Part shown: in pieces, positions 1 to 6,964 of the stretch
How the letters are laid out: every line of letters begins with the position of its first letter
Position numbering within the stretch: position 1 is the stretch's first letter
Assembly (NCBI GenBank): GCA_014379395.1
Contig: JACMLV010000314.1
Location: forward strand, 1 to 11,508
Origin: Burkholderiaceae bacterium
GTDB lineage: Bacteria; Pseudomonadota; Gammaproteobacteria; Burkholderiales; Burkholderiaceae_D
Direction of reading: 5' to 3'
DNA length: 11,508 nucleotides
Program-made: the position numbers and the translations under genes
The notes under the pieces: model-generated
Database searches by the model: none
Seen by the model: the letters and a program-made list of their open reading frames with translations, nothing else
What the model was told of the DNA's origin: nothing

Positions 1-17
1 CGCGGCGCACGCGCGCA

Positions 18-38
18 GCCGCCGGCGGATCCGGCGGC
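18..38. other. GC-rich hairpin of unknown role upstream of the reductase gene
   Basis: Eight bases at 18-25 (GCCGCCGG) are perfectly complementary to 31-38 (CCGGCGGC), with a 5-base loop. No T-run follows on either side, so it is not a typical intrinsic terminator. It could be the end of an upstream transcription unit or simply chance in GC-rich sequence. No promoter is visible in bases 1-72. One reading frame there ends with a TGA overlapping the ATG at 73, and another is open and in frame with it, so a coupled upstream gene cannot be excluded. Confidence 0.3.
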
Positions 39-72
39 CCATCCATATCGAAATAAACAGGAATCAAATCGC

Positions 73-1143
73 ATGAATAGCAACCAAAGCGTCATCGAAC
101 CGGGCGTCATCGAAACCGATGCGGTCATCATCGGGGCCGGTCCGGTCGGACTGTTCCAGGTGTTCGAACTGGGCCTGCTGGAAATCAAAGCGCACATCAT
201 CGACTCCCTGCCGGCCGTCGGCGGCCAGTGCGTCGAGCTGTATCCCGACAAGCCGATCTACGACATTCCCGCCGTGCCCGTTTGCACCGGCCAGGAACTG
301 ACCGACAACCTGCTCAAGCAGATCGAGCCGTTCGAACCGACCTTCCACCTGAACCAGGAAGTGACCGGCGTCGAGCGCCGCGAAGACGGCCGCTTCAACG
401 TCGCCACCAGCGTCGGCACGCGCTTCGTCACCAAGACCATCTTCATCGCCGCCGGCGTCGGCTCGTTCCAGGCGCGCACCTTGAAGGTGGACGGCATCGA
501 AGCCTTCGAGGGCTCGCAGCTGTTCTACCGCGTCAAGGAACCGGCCCTGTTCGAAGGCAAGAACATCGTCATCTGCGGCGGCGGCGACTCGGCCCTCGAC
601 TGGGCCCTCAATTTCGTCGGCAAGGCCGAGTCCGTGATCCTGCTGCACCGCCGCGAGGACTTCCGCGCCGCGCCGGCCTCGGTGGCCAAGATGAAGGCCC
701 TGTGCGACGAGTACGAGATGCAGCTCATCATCGGCCAGGCCAGCGGCTTCGAGACCAAGGATGGCAAGCTCAGCGAGATCAAGGTGACCGGCGCCGACGG
801 CGTCACGCGCCGCCTGCCGCTCGACATGCTGCTGGTGTTCTTCGGCCTGTCGCCAAAACTGGGCCCGATCGCCGAATGGGGCCTCGACATCGAGCGCCGC
901 CAGTTGAAGGTGATGGACACGGAAAAATTCGAGACCAACGTTCCCGGCATCTTCGCCGTGGGCGACATCAACACCTATCCGGGCAAGAAAAAGCTGATCC
1001 TGTCGGGCTTCCATGAAGCCGCGCTGGCCGCCTTCGGCGCCGCGCCGTACATTTTCCCGGAAAAGAAGATCCATATGCAATACACGACGACCTCGCCGAA
1101 ACTGCATAAGATTCTCGGCGTCGAAACGCCGGTCTTCGATTAA
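73..1143 (+). CDS. Ferredoxin--NADP+ reductase, thioredoxin-reductase-like type
   Basis: This 356-residue cytoplasmic flavoprotein should exchange electrons between NADPH and ferredoxin or flavodoxin. The N-terminal FAD-binding Rossmann motif GAGPVG is at residues 21-26, with GGQC at 50-53. The NADP-binding motif GGGDSALDWA is at about 169-178, followed by HRR at 192-194, whose arginines fit recognition of the NADPH 2'-phosphate. The C-terminal FAD motif GIFAVGD is at 292-298. The CxxC redox pair of true thioredoxin reductase is absent between the NADP half-motifs, which points to the reductase family related to the Bacillus YumC and Chlorobium enzymes. AGGA at 59-62 is a plausible ribosome site 10 bases before the ATG. 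The frame stays open to the window edge, but that ATG is the natural family start. A terminator follows, so the gene ends its transcription unit. Confidence 0.93.
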   Translation: MNSNQSVIEPGVIETDAVIIGAGPVGLFQVFELGLLEIKAHIIDSLPAVGGQCVELYPDKPIYDIPAVPVCTGQELTDNLLKQIEPFEPTFHLNQEVTGVERREDGRFNVATSVGTRFVTKTIFIAAGVGSFQARTLKVDGIEAFEGSQLFYRVKEPALFEGKNIVICGGGDSALDWALNFVGKAESVILLHRREDFRAAPASVAKMKALCDEYEMQLIIGQASGFETKDGKLSEIKVTGADGVTRRLPLDMLLVFFGLSPKLGPIAEWGLDIERRQLKVMDTEKFETNVPGIFAVGDINTYPGKKKLILSGFHEAALAAFGAAPYIFPEKKIHMQYTTTSPKLHKILGVETPVFD

Positions 1144-1166
1144 TTAGGATACCAATCTCGGCAATA

Positions 1167-1195
1167 AAAAAAGCAGCGGCAACGCTGCTTTTTTA
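1167..1195 (+). terminator. Rho-independent terminator after the reductase gene
   Basis: The core stem AGCAGCG (1172-1178) pairs with CGCTGCT (1183-1189) around a GCAA tetraloop. It is extended by A-tract/T-tract pairing to 1167 and 1194, and the 3' side is a T-run. It lies 23 bases after the reductase stop. Because the flanks are A and T tracts, it may also work in the opposite direction. Confidence 0.9.
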
Positions 1196-1277
1196 CTTTT
1201 AAAACAATGCTGTATTCCCGTCGCGCCACAACAGTGCCGAAAAACCAACGGCGCCTCAATATGAAATTTGAAACGTC

Positions 1278-1305
1278 TTTATAGGCGCAGCAATTATCCT
1301 ATAAT
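1278..1305 (+). promoter_or_regulatory. Probable phaZ promoter with perfect -10 box
   Basis: A consensus TATAAT lies at 1300-1305, about 58 bases before the phaZ start. The best -35 candidate, TTTATA at 1278-1283 with a 16-base spacer, is weak. A TTGAAA at 1268-1273 is too far away (26 bases). A strong -10 with a weak -35 would suit an activated or otherwise regulated promoter, which is inference. Confidence 0.55.
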
Positions 1306-1307
1306 TG
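1291..1307. promoter_or_regulatory. Inverted repeat over the phaZ -10 box (possible operator)
   Basis: CAATTAT (1291-1297) and ATAATTG (1301-1307) are perfect inverted copies separated by CCT. The right arm overlaps the TATAAT box, the position expected of a repressor site. No regulator is identified, and AT-rich promoter sequence can form such repeats by chance. Confidence 0.35.
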
Positions 1308-1363
1308 GTTTATCATATTTAACGACGACATTTTTCGCTCAGTACTCGACAAGGAATACTCAT

Positions 1364-2599
1364 ATGCTTTATCAACTGCACGAAATGCAACGTTCATTCC
1401 TCACCCCGGTGATGCAATGGGCCGACATGTCCTCCAAGCTGTTTACCAATCCGGTCTCGCCGCTGGCCCACACCCCGTTCTCGCAACGCATCGCGGCGGG
1501 CTACGAGTTGATGTATCGATTGGGTAAGAATTACGAAAAGCCAAAATTCAATATCGACTCGACCGAGGTCGCCGGCGAGAAAGTCGGCATTACCGAAGAG
1601 GTCACGCTGACCAAGCCGTTTTGCCGCCTGATTCATTTCAAAAAAGATTTCAACGAGAAGCAGGCCAGCGCGCCGGCGCAACGCAAAGTGCTGCTGGTGG
1701 CGCCGCTGTCGGGCCACCATTCGACCCTGCTGCGCGATACCGTGCGCGGCCTGTTGATCGAACACGATGTCTATATCACCGACTGGACCGATGCGCGCAT
1801 GGTGCCGGCCTCGGTCGGCCCGTTCCACCTCGACGATTACGTGTTTTACGTGCAGGAATTCATCCGCCTGCTGGCGCCGGATCTGCACGTCATCTCCGTG
1901 TGCCAGCCGACCGTGCCGGTGATGGCGGCGATCTCGCTGATGGCCAGCGACAACGACCCGAAGCTGCCGAAGACGATGACGATGATGGGTGGCCCGATCG
2001 ACCCGCGCAAATCGCCAACCAAGGTCAACGATCTGGCGGCGGAAAAGAAATTCTCGTGGTTTGAAAACACCGTCATCTATTCGGTGCCGCCGAGCTATCC
2101 GGGTTATGGCCGCAAAGTCTATCCGGGCTTCCTGCAGCACGCCGGCTTCATCGCGATGAACCCGGGCCGCCACGCGCAAAGCCACCGCGAATTCTATATG
2201 CACCTGGTGACCGGCGACTGCGAACCGGCCGAGGGCCACCGCCAGTTCTACAACGAGTACAACGCGGTGCTCGACATGCCGGCCGAGTATTACCTCGACA
2301 CGATCAAGACCGTGTTCAAGGAATTCCGCCTGCCGAAGGGGATCTGGGAAGTGGGCGGCAAGCTGGTGCGTCCGCAAGACATCAAGACGGTCGCGCTGTT
2401 CACCGTGGAAGGCGAATTGGACGACATCTCCGGCGCCGGCCAGACCCAGGCCGCGCACGATCTGTGCAGCGGCATTCCAGCCGACATGCAGCAGGACTTC
2501 GTGGCGCCGCAATGCGGCCACTACGGCATCTTCTCGGGCCGCCGCTGGCGCGAAGTGGTGCTGCCGAAAATCAGCGAGTTCATCGTCAAGCATTCCTGA
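1364..2599 (+). CDS. phaZ: Intracellular polyhydroxyalkanoate depolymerase
   Basis: This 411-residue alpha/beta-hydrolase hydrolyses stored poly(3-hydroxybutyrate) inside the cell. It matches the Ralstonia eutropha PhaZ1 family, which has no signal peptide and uses a Cys nucleophile in place of the usual lipase-box Ser. Here the nucleophile is Cys180 in the motif VCQP (179-182). The acid is probably Asp353 or Asp354 in GELDD, and the base His386 in GHYGIFSG. The length is typical of the family. The ATG at 1364 is preferred over an in-frame TTG at 1268 because AAGGA at 1351-1355 sits 8 bases before it, and the extra 32 residues would be encoded by the apparent promoter. The gene is monocistronic: it has its own promoter upstream and a terminator 25 bases after the stop. 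No other PHA genes are in the window. Confidence 0.93.
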   Translation: MLYQLHEMQRSFLTPVMQWADMSSKLFTNPVSPLAHTPFSQRIAAGYELMYRLGKNYEKPKFNIDSTEVAGEKVGITEEVTLTKPFCRLIHFKKDFNEKQASAPAQRKVLLVAPLSGHHSTLLRDTVRGLLIEHDVYITDWTDARMVPASVGPFHLDDYVFYVQEFIRLLAPDLHVISVCQPTVPVMAAISLMASDNDPKLPKTMTMMGGPIDPRKSPTKVNDLAAEKKFSWFENTVIYSVPPSYPGYGRKVYPGFLQHAGFIAMNPGRHAQSHREFYMHLVTGDCEPAEGHRQFYNEYNAVLDMPAEYYLDTIKTVFKEFRLPKGIWEVGGKLVRPQDIKTVALFTVEGELDDISGAGQTQAAHDLCSGIPADMQQDFVAPQCGHYGIFSGRRWREVVLPKISEFIVKHS

Positions 2600-2623
2600 T
2601 CCGGCCATCCGCCCAGACCATCG

Positions 2624-2648
2624 CCGCCCCGCTTGCCGGGGCGGTTTT
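2624..2648 (+). terminator. Rho-independent terminator after phaZ
   Basis: CCGCCCCG (2624-2631) pairs perfectly with CGGGGCGG (2637-2644) around the loop CTTGC, and TTTT follows. The T-run is short but the stem is strong. Confidence 0.8.
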
Positions 2649-2672
2649 CATTGTGGCGCCGATTCCGCGCGC

Positions 2673-2696
2673 CGCGCATTGCCCCGCGCATTGCCC
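2673..2696. repeat. Perfect 12-bp tandem duplication upstream of rsxB
   Basis: CGCGCATTGCCC occurs at 2673-2684 and again, with no gap, at 2685-2696. Each copy ends in TTGCCC, a -35-like hexamer. It sits just upstream of a GATAAT (2706-2711) that is a plausible -10 box, although the spacers from the two hexamers (21 and 9 bases) do not fit a standard promoter. Confidence 0.7.
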
Positions 2697-2722
2697 AATT
2701 TACGCGATAATGCGGTTTTACC

Positions 2723-3424
2723 GTGACGAAGACCACCGTGCCGCCATCCGCTCCTCCAACGCTTGCCGACCAGATCGAGGATCTGCTGCCGCAAACCCAG
2801 TGCACCAAGTGCGGCTACAGCGGCTGCCGGCCGTACGCCGAAGCCATCGCCGACGGCACGGCCGAGATCAACCAGTGCCCGCCGGGCGGCATCGAAGGCG
2901 TCGCGCGGCTGGCCAATCTGCTCGGCCGCAAGGTCATCCCGATCAATCCGGCCAACGGCTACGAGCGGCCGCGCCCGGTCGCCTTCATCGACGAGTCGCT
3001 GTGTATCGGCTGCACGCTGTGCATCCAGGCCTGCCCGGTCGACGCCATCATCGGCGCGGCCAAGCAGATGCACACCATCCTGCCGAGCCTGTGCACCGGC
3101 TGCGACCTGTGCGTGGCGCCCTGCCCGGTCGATTGCATCGTCATGTATCCGGTCACCGACGAGCGCACCGGCTGGGATGCCTGGACCGAGGAACAGGCGG
3201 CGGCGGCGCGCGAGCGGCATGATTTCCGCACCTTCCGGCTGCGCCGCGAGCGCGAGGAAAACGAAGCCCGGCTGGCGGTCAAGGCGGCCTCCAAGCTGGC
3301 CGACGGCGCGCAAGACGCGCTGACGCCGGAGCAGGCCGCCGAGAAGGAGCGCAAGCGCGCCATCATCGCCGCCGCGATGGAACGGGCGCGCGCGCGCGCC
3401 GCCGAACCGAAGAGCGAGCCATGA
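2723..3424 (+). CDS. rsxB: RsxB/RnfB-like polyferredoxin, orphan
   Basis: This 233-residue iron-sulfur protein resembles the B subunit of the Rnf/Rsx electron-transport complex. An N-terminal 4Fe-4S domain has Cys27, Cys30, Cys35 and Cys52 (C-x2-C-x4-C-x16-C). Two ferredoxin repeats follow: Cys94/97/100/104 and Cys124/127/130/134, both ending CPVD. The hydrophobic N-terminal anchor of E. coli RsxB is absent, and residues 151-233 form a charged, Ala/Arg/Glu-rich, probably helical tail. No other rnf genes are in the window, so a membrane complex cannot be assumed; it may be a soluble electron carrier. The start is a GTG without a clear ribosome site, and a second GTG at 2738 is possible. Its stop overlaps the nth start (ATGA), indicating translational coupling; nth also lies beside rsx in E. 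coli. Confidence 0.85.
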   Translation: MTKTTVPPSAPPTLADQIEDLLPQTQCTKCGYSGCRPYAEAIADGTAEINQCPPGGIEGVARLANLLGRKVIPINPANGYERPRPVAFIDESLCIGCTLCIQACPVDAIIGAAKQMHTILPSLCTGCDLCVAPCPVDCIVMYPVTDERTGWDAWTEEQAAAARERHDFRTFRLRREREENEARLAVKAASKLADGAQDALTPEQAAEKERKRAIIAAAMERARARAAEPKSEP

Positions 3425-4068
3425 ACGCCGCCAAGCGCCAGGAGATTTTCAGCCGCTTCCGCGCCGCCAACGCCAAGCCGGAGACCGAGCTCGAATACAC
3501 GACGCCGTTCGAACTGCTGATCGCGGTGCTGCTGTCGGCGCAGGCGACCGACGTCTCGGTCAACAAGGCGACCCGGCTGCTGTACCCGGTGGCCAACACG
3601 CCGCAGGCGATGCTGGAGCTCGGGGTCGACGAACTGACGCGCTACATCCAGACCATCGGCCTGTTCCGCACCAAGGCCAAGAACGTCATCGCCACCTGCA
3701 AGATCCTGATCGAGCAGCACGGCGGCGAAGTGCCGCCGATGCGCGAGGCGCTCGAAGCGCTGCCCGGGGTCGGCCGCAAGACCGCCAACGTGGTGCTCAA
3801 CACGGCGTTCGGCCAGCCGACCATCGCGGTCGACACGCACATCTTCCGGGTCGGCAACCGCACCGGCATCGCGCCGGGCAAGAACGTCGACGTCGTCGAG
3901 CAAAAGCTGCTCAAGGTGGTGCCCAAGGAATTCCTGCACGACGCGCACCACTGGCTGATCCTGCACGGGCGCTACACCTGCACCGCGCGCAAGCCGCAGT
4001 GCTGGAACTGCATGATCGCCGACCTGTGCGAATTCAAGGACAAAGCGCCGACGCCGGCGCTGGTGTGA
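3421..4068 (+). CDS. nth: Endonuclease III (DNA glycosylase/AP lyase)
   Basis: This 215-residue base-excision repair enzyme removes oxidised pyrimidines and cleaves at abasic sites. The helix-hairpin-helix motif LPGVGRKTA spans 114-122 and contains the catalytic Lys120; the catalytic Asp138 follows in VDTH. The C-terminal 4Fe-4S cluster ligands are Cys187, Cys194, Cys197 and Cys203 (C-x6-C-x2-C-x5-C). All of these positions match the E. coli numbering exactly, so the protein should be full-length and active. The ATG overlaps the rsxB stop by 4 bases, so the two genes are probably co-transcribed and coupled. No terminator is visible before the convergent proB gene, about 140 bases downstream. 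Confidence 0.96.
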   Translation: MNAAKRQEIFSRFRAANAKPETELEYTTPFELLIAVLLSAQATDVSVNKATRLLYPVANTPQAMLELGVDELTRYIQTIGLFRTKAKNVIATCKILIEQHGGEVPPMREALEALPGVGRKTANVVLNTAFGQPTIAVDTHIFRVGNRTGIAPGKNVDVVEQKLLKVVPKEFLHDAHHWLILHGRYTCTARKPQCWNCMIADLCEFKDKAPTPALV

Positions 4069-4160
4069 TGATCCACCGCCACACCGAACTGCACTTCCAA
4101 TCCAGCGCCACGGTGCGCGACATCGTCGTCGGCATGGCCGACGGCCTGACCCCGGCTTGA
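4068..4160 (+). pseudogene. Remnant of a VIT1/CCC1-type metal transporter gene (N-terminus only)
   Basis: An ATG overlapping the nth stop (TGATG) opens a 30-codon frame ending at TGA 4158-4160. Residues 7-28 (ELHFQSSATVRDIVVGMADG plus LT) closely resemble the N-terminus of VIT1/CCC1 iron/manganese transporters, where HF-x-SS-x-TVRDIV(I/V)G(M/V)(S/A)DGLT is normally followed by VPFALAAG and several membrane helices. Here the similarity stops after GLT and the frame ends three codons later. I cannot see the missing part in any frame before proB. The simplest reading is a transporter gene that once followed nth and lost about 90% of its length through a deletion or rearrangement. A functional 30-residue peptide is possible but less likely. 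The family match is from memory. Confidence 0.6.
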
Positions 4161-4206
4161 TCGCGCTGGGCGGCCCATTCCGAGCGGCCACCTCGGCCGT
4201 GATGAC

Positions 4207-5325
4207 TTACAACAAAACCATATTGTCGCGGTGCACCAGCTCCGGGCCTTCCAGGAAGCCCAGGATGACCTCGATCTCGGTCGACGGCCGGCGCATGATG
4301 CGGCGCGTCTCGTCGCTGCTGTAATTGGACAGTCCGCGCGCCACCGGCGCGCCATCCTCGCCCAGGCAGGTGATCACGGCGCCGCGGCCGAAATCGCCCA
4401 CCACCGCCGTCACGCCGACCGGCAACAGCGACTTGCCCTCGTGGATCAACTTTTGCACCGCGCCGGCGTCGAGCACCACCTTGCCGGCCGTGTGCAGATG
4501 GTCGGCCATCCACTGCTTACGCGCGGTCAACTGGCCGGTCTGCGCGCTCAGCTCGGTGCCGATCGCCTCGCCGGCCGCCAGGCGCGTCAGCACGTCGCTG
4601 TCGCGGCCCCAGGCGATGATGGTGTGGGCGCCGGACTTGGCGGCGCGCTTGGCGGCCAGGATCTTGGTCAGCATGCCGCCGCGCCCGATGCTGCTGCCGG
4701 CGCCGCCGGCCATCGCCTCCAACGCCGGGTCGCCGGCCACGCCGCGCTCGATCAGGTGGGCCTGCGGGTCTTGCCGCGGATCGGCGCTGAACAGGCCGTG
4801 CTGGTCGGTCAGGATGACCAGGGCGTCGGCCTCGATCAGGTTGGCCACCAGCGCGCCCAGCGTGTCGTTGTCGCCGAACTTGATCTCGTCGGTGACGACG
4901 GTGTCGTTCTCGTTAATGATCGGCACCACGCCCAGGCGCAGCAGCGTGGTCAGGGTCGAGCGCGCGTTCAGGTAGCGCTCGCGGTCGGCCAGATCGGCGT
5001 GCGTGAGCAGCACTTGCGCGGTCGCCAGCTGGTGGGCGCGGAAGCTGGTTTCATAGATTTGCGCCAGGCCCATCTGGCCGACCGCGGCGCAGGCCTGCAA
5101 CTCGTGGATGTCGGTCGGGCGCCGCTCGAATCCCAGGCGCAGCATGCCCTCGGCGATCGCGCCGGAACTGACCAGCACCACTTCCTTGCCGAGCGCGCGC
5201 AGCGCGCTGATCTGGGCCGCCCAGCGCGCGATGGCGGCGTGGTCCAGCCCGCGGCCGTCGTTGGTCACCAGCGAGGAGCCGACTTTGATGATGATGCGGG
5301 TAGCTTGTTGAATCACGGAACTCAT
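4207..5325 (-). CDS. proB: Glutamate 5-kinase
   Basis: This 372-residue cytoplasmic enzyme phosphorylates L-glutamate with ATP, the first step of proline synthesis. The N-terminal amino-acid-kinase domain shows IIIKVGSSLVT (11-21), VSSGAIAEG (52-60), INENDTV (137-143), FGDNDTLGA (150-158), LTDQHGLF (172-179) and GRGGMLTK (214-221). The last 90 or so residues form the PUA domain found in long ProB proteins, so the domain set and length are complete. The gene is last in the rplU-rpmA-obgE-proB run, 96 bases after obgE. No proA is present. AGAAGAG lies roughly 10 bases before the ATG as a modest ribosome site. It converges on nth with no recognisable terminator between them. Confidence 0.96.
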   Translation of the reverse strand: MSSVIQQATRIIIKVGSSLVTNDGRGLDHAAIARWAAQISALRALGKEVVLVSSGAIAEGMLRLGFERRPTDIHELQACAAVGQMGLAQIYETSFRAHQLATAQVLLTHADLADRERYLNARSTLTTLLRLGVVPIINENDTVVTDEIKFGDNDTLGALVANLIEADALVILTDQHGLFSADPRQDPQAHLIERGVAGDPALEAMAGGAGSSIGRGGMLTKILAAKRAAKSGAHTIIAWGRDSDVLTRLAAGEAIGTELSAQTGQLTARKQWMADHLHTAGKVVLDAGAVQKLIHEGKSLLPVGVTAVVGDFGRGAVITCLGEDGAPVARGLSNYSSDETRRIMRRPSTEIEVILGFLEGPELVHRDNMVLL

Positions 5326-5421
5326 GTGGGCGCAGCTCTTCTGTCAGGGCGCGGCGTCGCGCCGGCGCAAAAAAAATCCCGGGGCAAGCCGCGCGAATCG
5401 CCGCTTGCGCCAGGAAGGCTA

Positions 5422-6531
5422 TCAGTCGAGGATCTTGAAGCGCGGATCGTCGGGATCGATCGAGGAAATGCCGCGCGCCTCTTCGGTCATCTGGGTTTCC
5501 TCGGCGCGGTGCTCGCTGCGCTTCTTCTCCTCCAGATGCTGGTAGATGGCGTTGACCAGCTCCGGACAGCCGTTGTGGTTCAGCGCCGAAATCTCGAACA
5601 CCGGGCCCTTCCAGCCGAAGCGCTTGATGAAGTCCTTGACCAGCTTCGCGCGGTCCTCGTCGGGCACCATGTCGAGCTTGTTGAGCACCAGCCAGCGCGG
5701 CTTGTCGACCAGCGACTCGTCGTACTTCTTCAATTCCTTGACCAGGGCCTTGGCCTCCTTGACCGGATCGACGTCGCTCTCGAACGGGGCCAGGTCGACG
5801 ATGTGGAGCAGCAGGCCGGTGCGCTGCAGATGGCGCAGGAACTGGTGGCCCAGGCCGGCGCCCTCGGAGGCGCCCTCGATCAGGCCGGGAATGTCGGCGA
5901 TGACGAAGCTCTTCTCGTGCGACACGCGCACCACGCCCAGGTTCGGGTGCAAGGTGGTGAACGGGTAGTCGGCGATCTTCGGACGCGCGTTCGACACCGC
6001 CGAGATGAAGGTCGACTTGCCGGCGTTGGGCATGCCCAGCAGGCCGACGTCGGCCAGCACCTTCAGCTCCAGGCGCAGCTCGCGCCGCTCGCCTTCCTTG
6101 CCCTCGCCCTTCTGGCGCGGGGCGCGGTTGGTCGACGACTTGAAATGGATGTTGCCCCAGCCGCCCTCGCCGCCCTTGGCGATCAGTTCGACCTGGCCGT
6201 GCTCGGTCAGGTCGGCCAGGATCTCGCCGTTCAGGTTGTCGACGATCAGGGTCCCGACCGGCATGCGCATGTGGATGTCGTCGGCGCCCTTGCCGTAGCA
6301 GTCGGCGCCGCGGCCCGGTTCGCCGTTCCTGGCCTTGTGCATTTTGGAGAAACGGAAATCGACCAGCGTGTTGATGTTGCGGTCGGCCACGGCGAAGATC
6401 GAGCCGCCCTTGCCGCCATCGCCGCCGTCGGGGCCGCCAAATGGTCTAAATTTCTCGCGACAGAAAGATGCGCAGCCATTGCCGCCGTCGCCAGCGATGA
6501 CTTCGATTTTTGCTTCGTCGATAAACTTCAT
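5422..6531 (-). CDS. obgE: Obg-family ribosome-associated GTPase
   Basis: This 369-residue GTPase is involved in late 50S subunit assembly and growth control. The glycine-rich Obg fold occupies residues 1-158 (for example GGPDGGDGGKGGS at 32-44). The GTPase domain follows: G1 GMPNAGKST (166-174), G2 region DYPFTTLHPNLG (188-199), G3 DIPG (213-216), G4 NKLD (284-287) and G5 SAL (315-317). The C-terminal tail is short and acidic and ends DPRFKILD. The gene lies 121 bases after rpmA, beyond an apparent terminator, so it depends on read-through or on its own promoter, which I could not identify. Only a weak GGCGG lies 6-10 bases before the ATG. Confidence 0.96.
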   Translation of the reverse strand: MKFIDEAKIEVIAGDGGNGCASFCREKFRPFGGPDGGDGGKGGSIFAVADRNINTLVDFRFSKMHKARNGEPGRGADCYGKGADDIHMRMPVGTLIVDNLNGEILADLTEHGQVELIAKGGEGGWGNIHFKSSTNRAPRQKGEGKEGERRELRLELKVLADVGLLGMPNAGKSTFISAVSNARPKIADYPFTTLHPNLGVVRVSHEKSFVIADIPGLIEGASEGAGLGHQFLRHLQRTGLLLHIVDLAPFESDVDPVKEAKALVKELKKYDESLVDKPRWLVLNKLDMVPDEDRAKLVKDFIKRFGWKGPVFEISALNHNGCPELVNAIYQHLEEKKRSEHRAEETQMTEEARGISSIDPDDPRFKILD

Positions 6532-6550
6532 GATGTGCCGCCATAAAACT

Positions 6551-6579
6551 AAAAAGGCTCCACCTGGGGCAGAGCCTTT
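6551..6579 (-). terminator. Rho-independent terminator between rpmA and obgE
   Basis: On the - strand, AAAGGCTC (6579-6572) pairs with GAGCCTTT (6560-6553) around an 11-base loop and runs into a T-tract (6555-6551). It would end or attenuate the rplU-rpmA transcript before obgE. A second small stem, AAGGC/GCCTT, lies at 6586-6599 on the rpmA side. Confidence 0.78.
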
Positions 6580-6652
6580 CGATTGAAGGCTTGCGCCTTA
6601 CATTATGCGAAACGCTGCGACCGGGACCGCGAGGCCCTGGCCGCCAGGCGTA

Positions 6653-6925
6653 TTACGCTGGTACTGCTTCGTTAGGAACGACGGTGACGAATTGCTTCGA
6701 ACCGGCGCCCTTGACGATGAACTTGACCTTGCCTGCGATCAGCGCGAACAGGGTGTGATCCTTGCCCATGCCAACGCCTTCGCCGGCGCGCACTGGGGTG
6801 CCGCGTTGACGAATGATGATGCCGCCGGCATTGATAGCCTGGCCGCCGTAGACCTTAACGCCAAGGCGCTTTGATTCTGAATCACGGCCGTTGCGCGTTG
6901 TGCCGCCGCCTTTTTTATGTGCCAT
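6653..6925 (-). CDS. rpmA: 50S ribosomal protein L27
   Basis: This 90-residue, basic ribosomal protein lies at the peptidyl-transferase centre, which its flexible N-terminus reaches. The N-terminus MAHKKGGGTTRNGRDSESKR is the family hallmark, followed by LGVK-x-YGGQ and AGxIIxRQRGT. The N-terminus starts directly with the mature MAHKK sequence, without the cleavable extension known from Firmicutes. A strong ribosome site, AAGGAG at 6937-6932, sits 6 bases before the ATG. It follows rplU by 39 bases in the usual rplU-rpmA order. Confidence 0.98.
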   Translation of the reverse strand: MAHKKGGGTTRNGRDSESKRLGVKVYGGQAINAGGIIIRQRGTPVRAGEGVGMGKDHTLFALIAGKVKFIVKGAGSKQFVTVVPNEAVPA

Positions 6926-6964
6926 TTAAGACTCCTTGATAGCTGATTGAACGGTCAGCGGCGA

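Noticed and set aside
4185..4199. Inverted repeat CGGCC/GGCCG with a 5-base loop after proB, considered as a terminator.
   Set aside because: The stem is only 5 bases and no T-run follows on either strand.
5355..5380. A run of eight A (T on the - strand) between obgE and proB, considered as an obgE terminator.
   Set aside because: The preceding GC-rich bases (CCCGGG) cannot form a stem with a usable loop, so I see only a T-tract without a hairpin.
4231..6546. A 771-codon open frame on the + strand opposite proB and obgE, and similar long frames opposite the other genes.
   Set aside because: These are antisense shadows caused by high GC and strong codon bias. The - strand carries complete proB and obgE with all motifs, and the + frame product has low-complexity composition.
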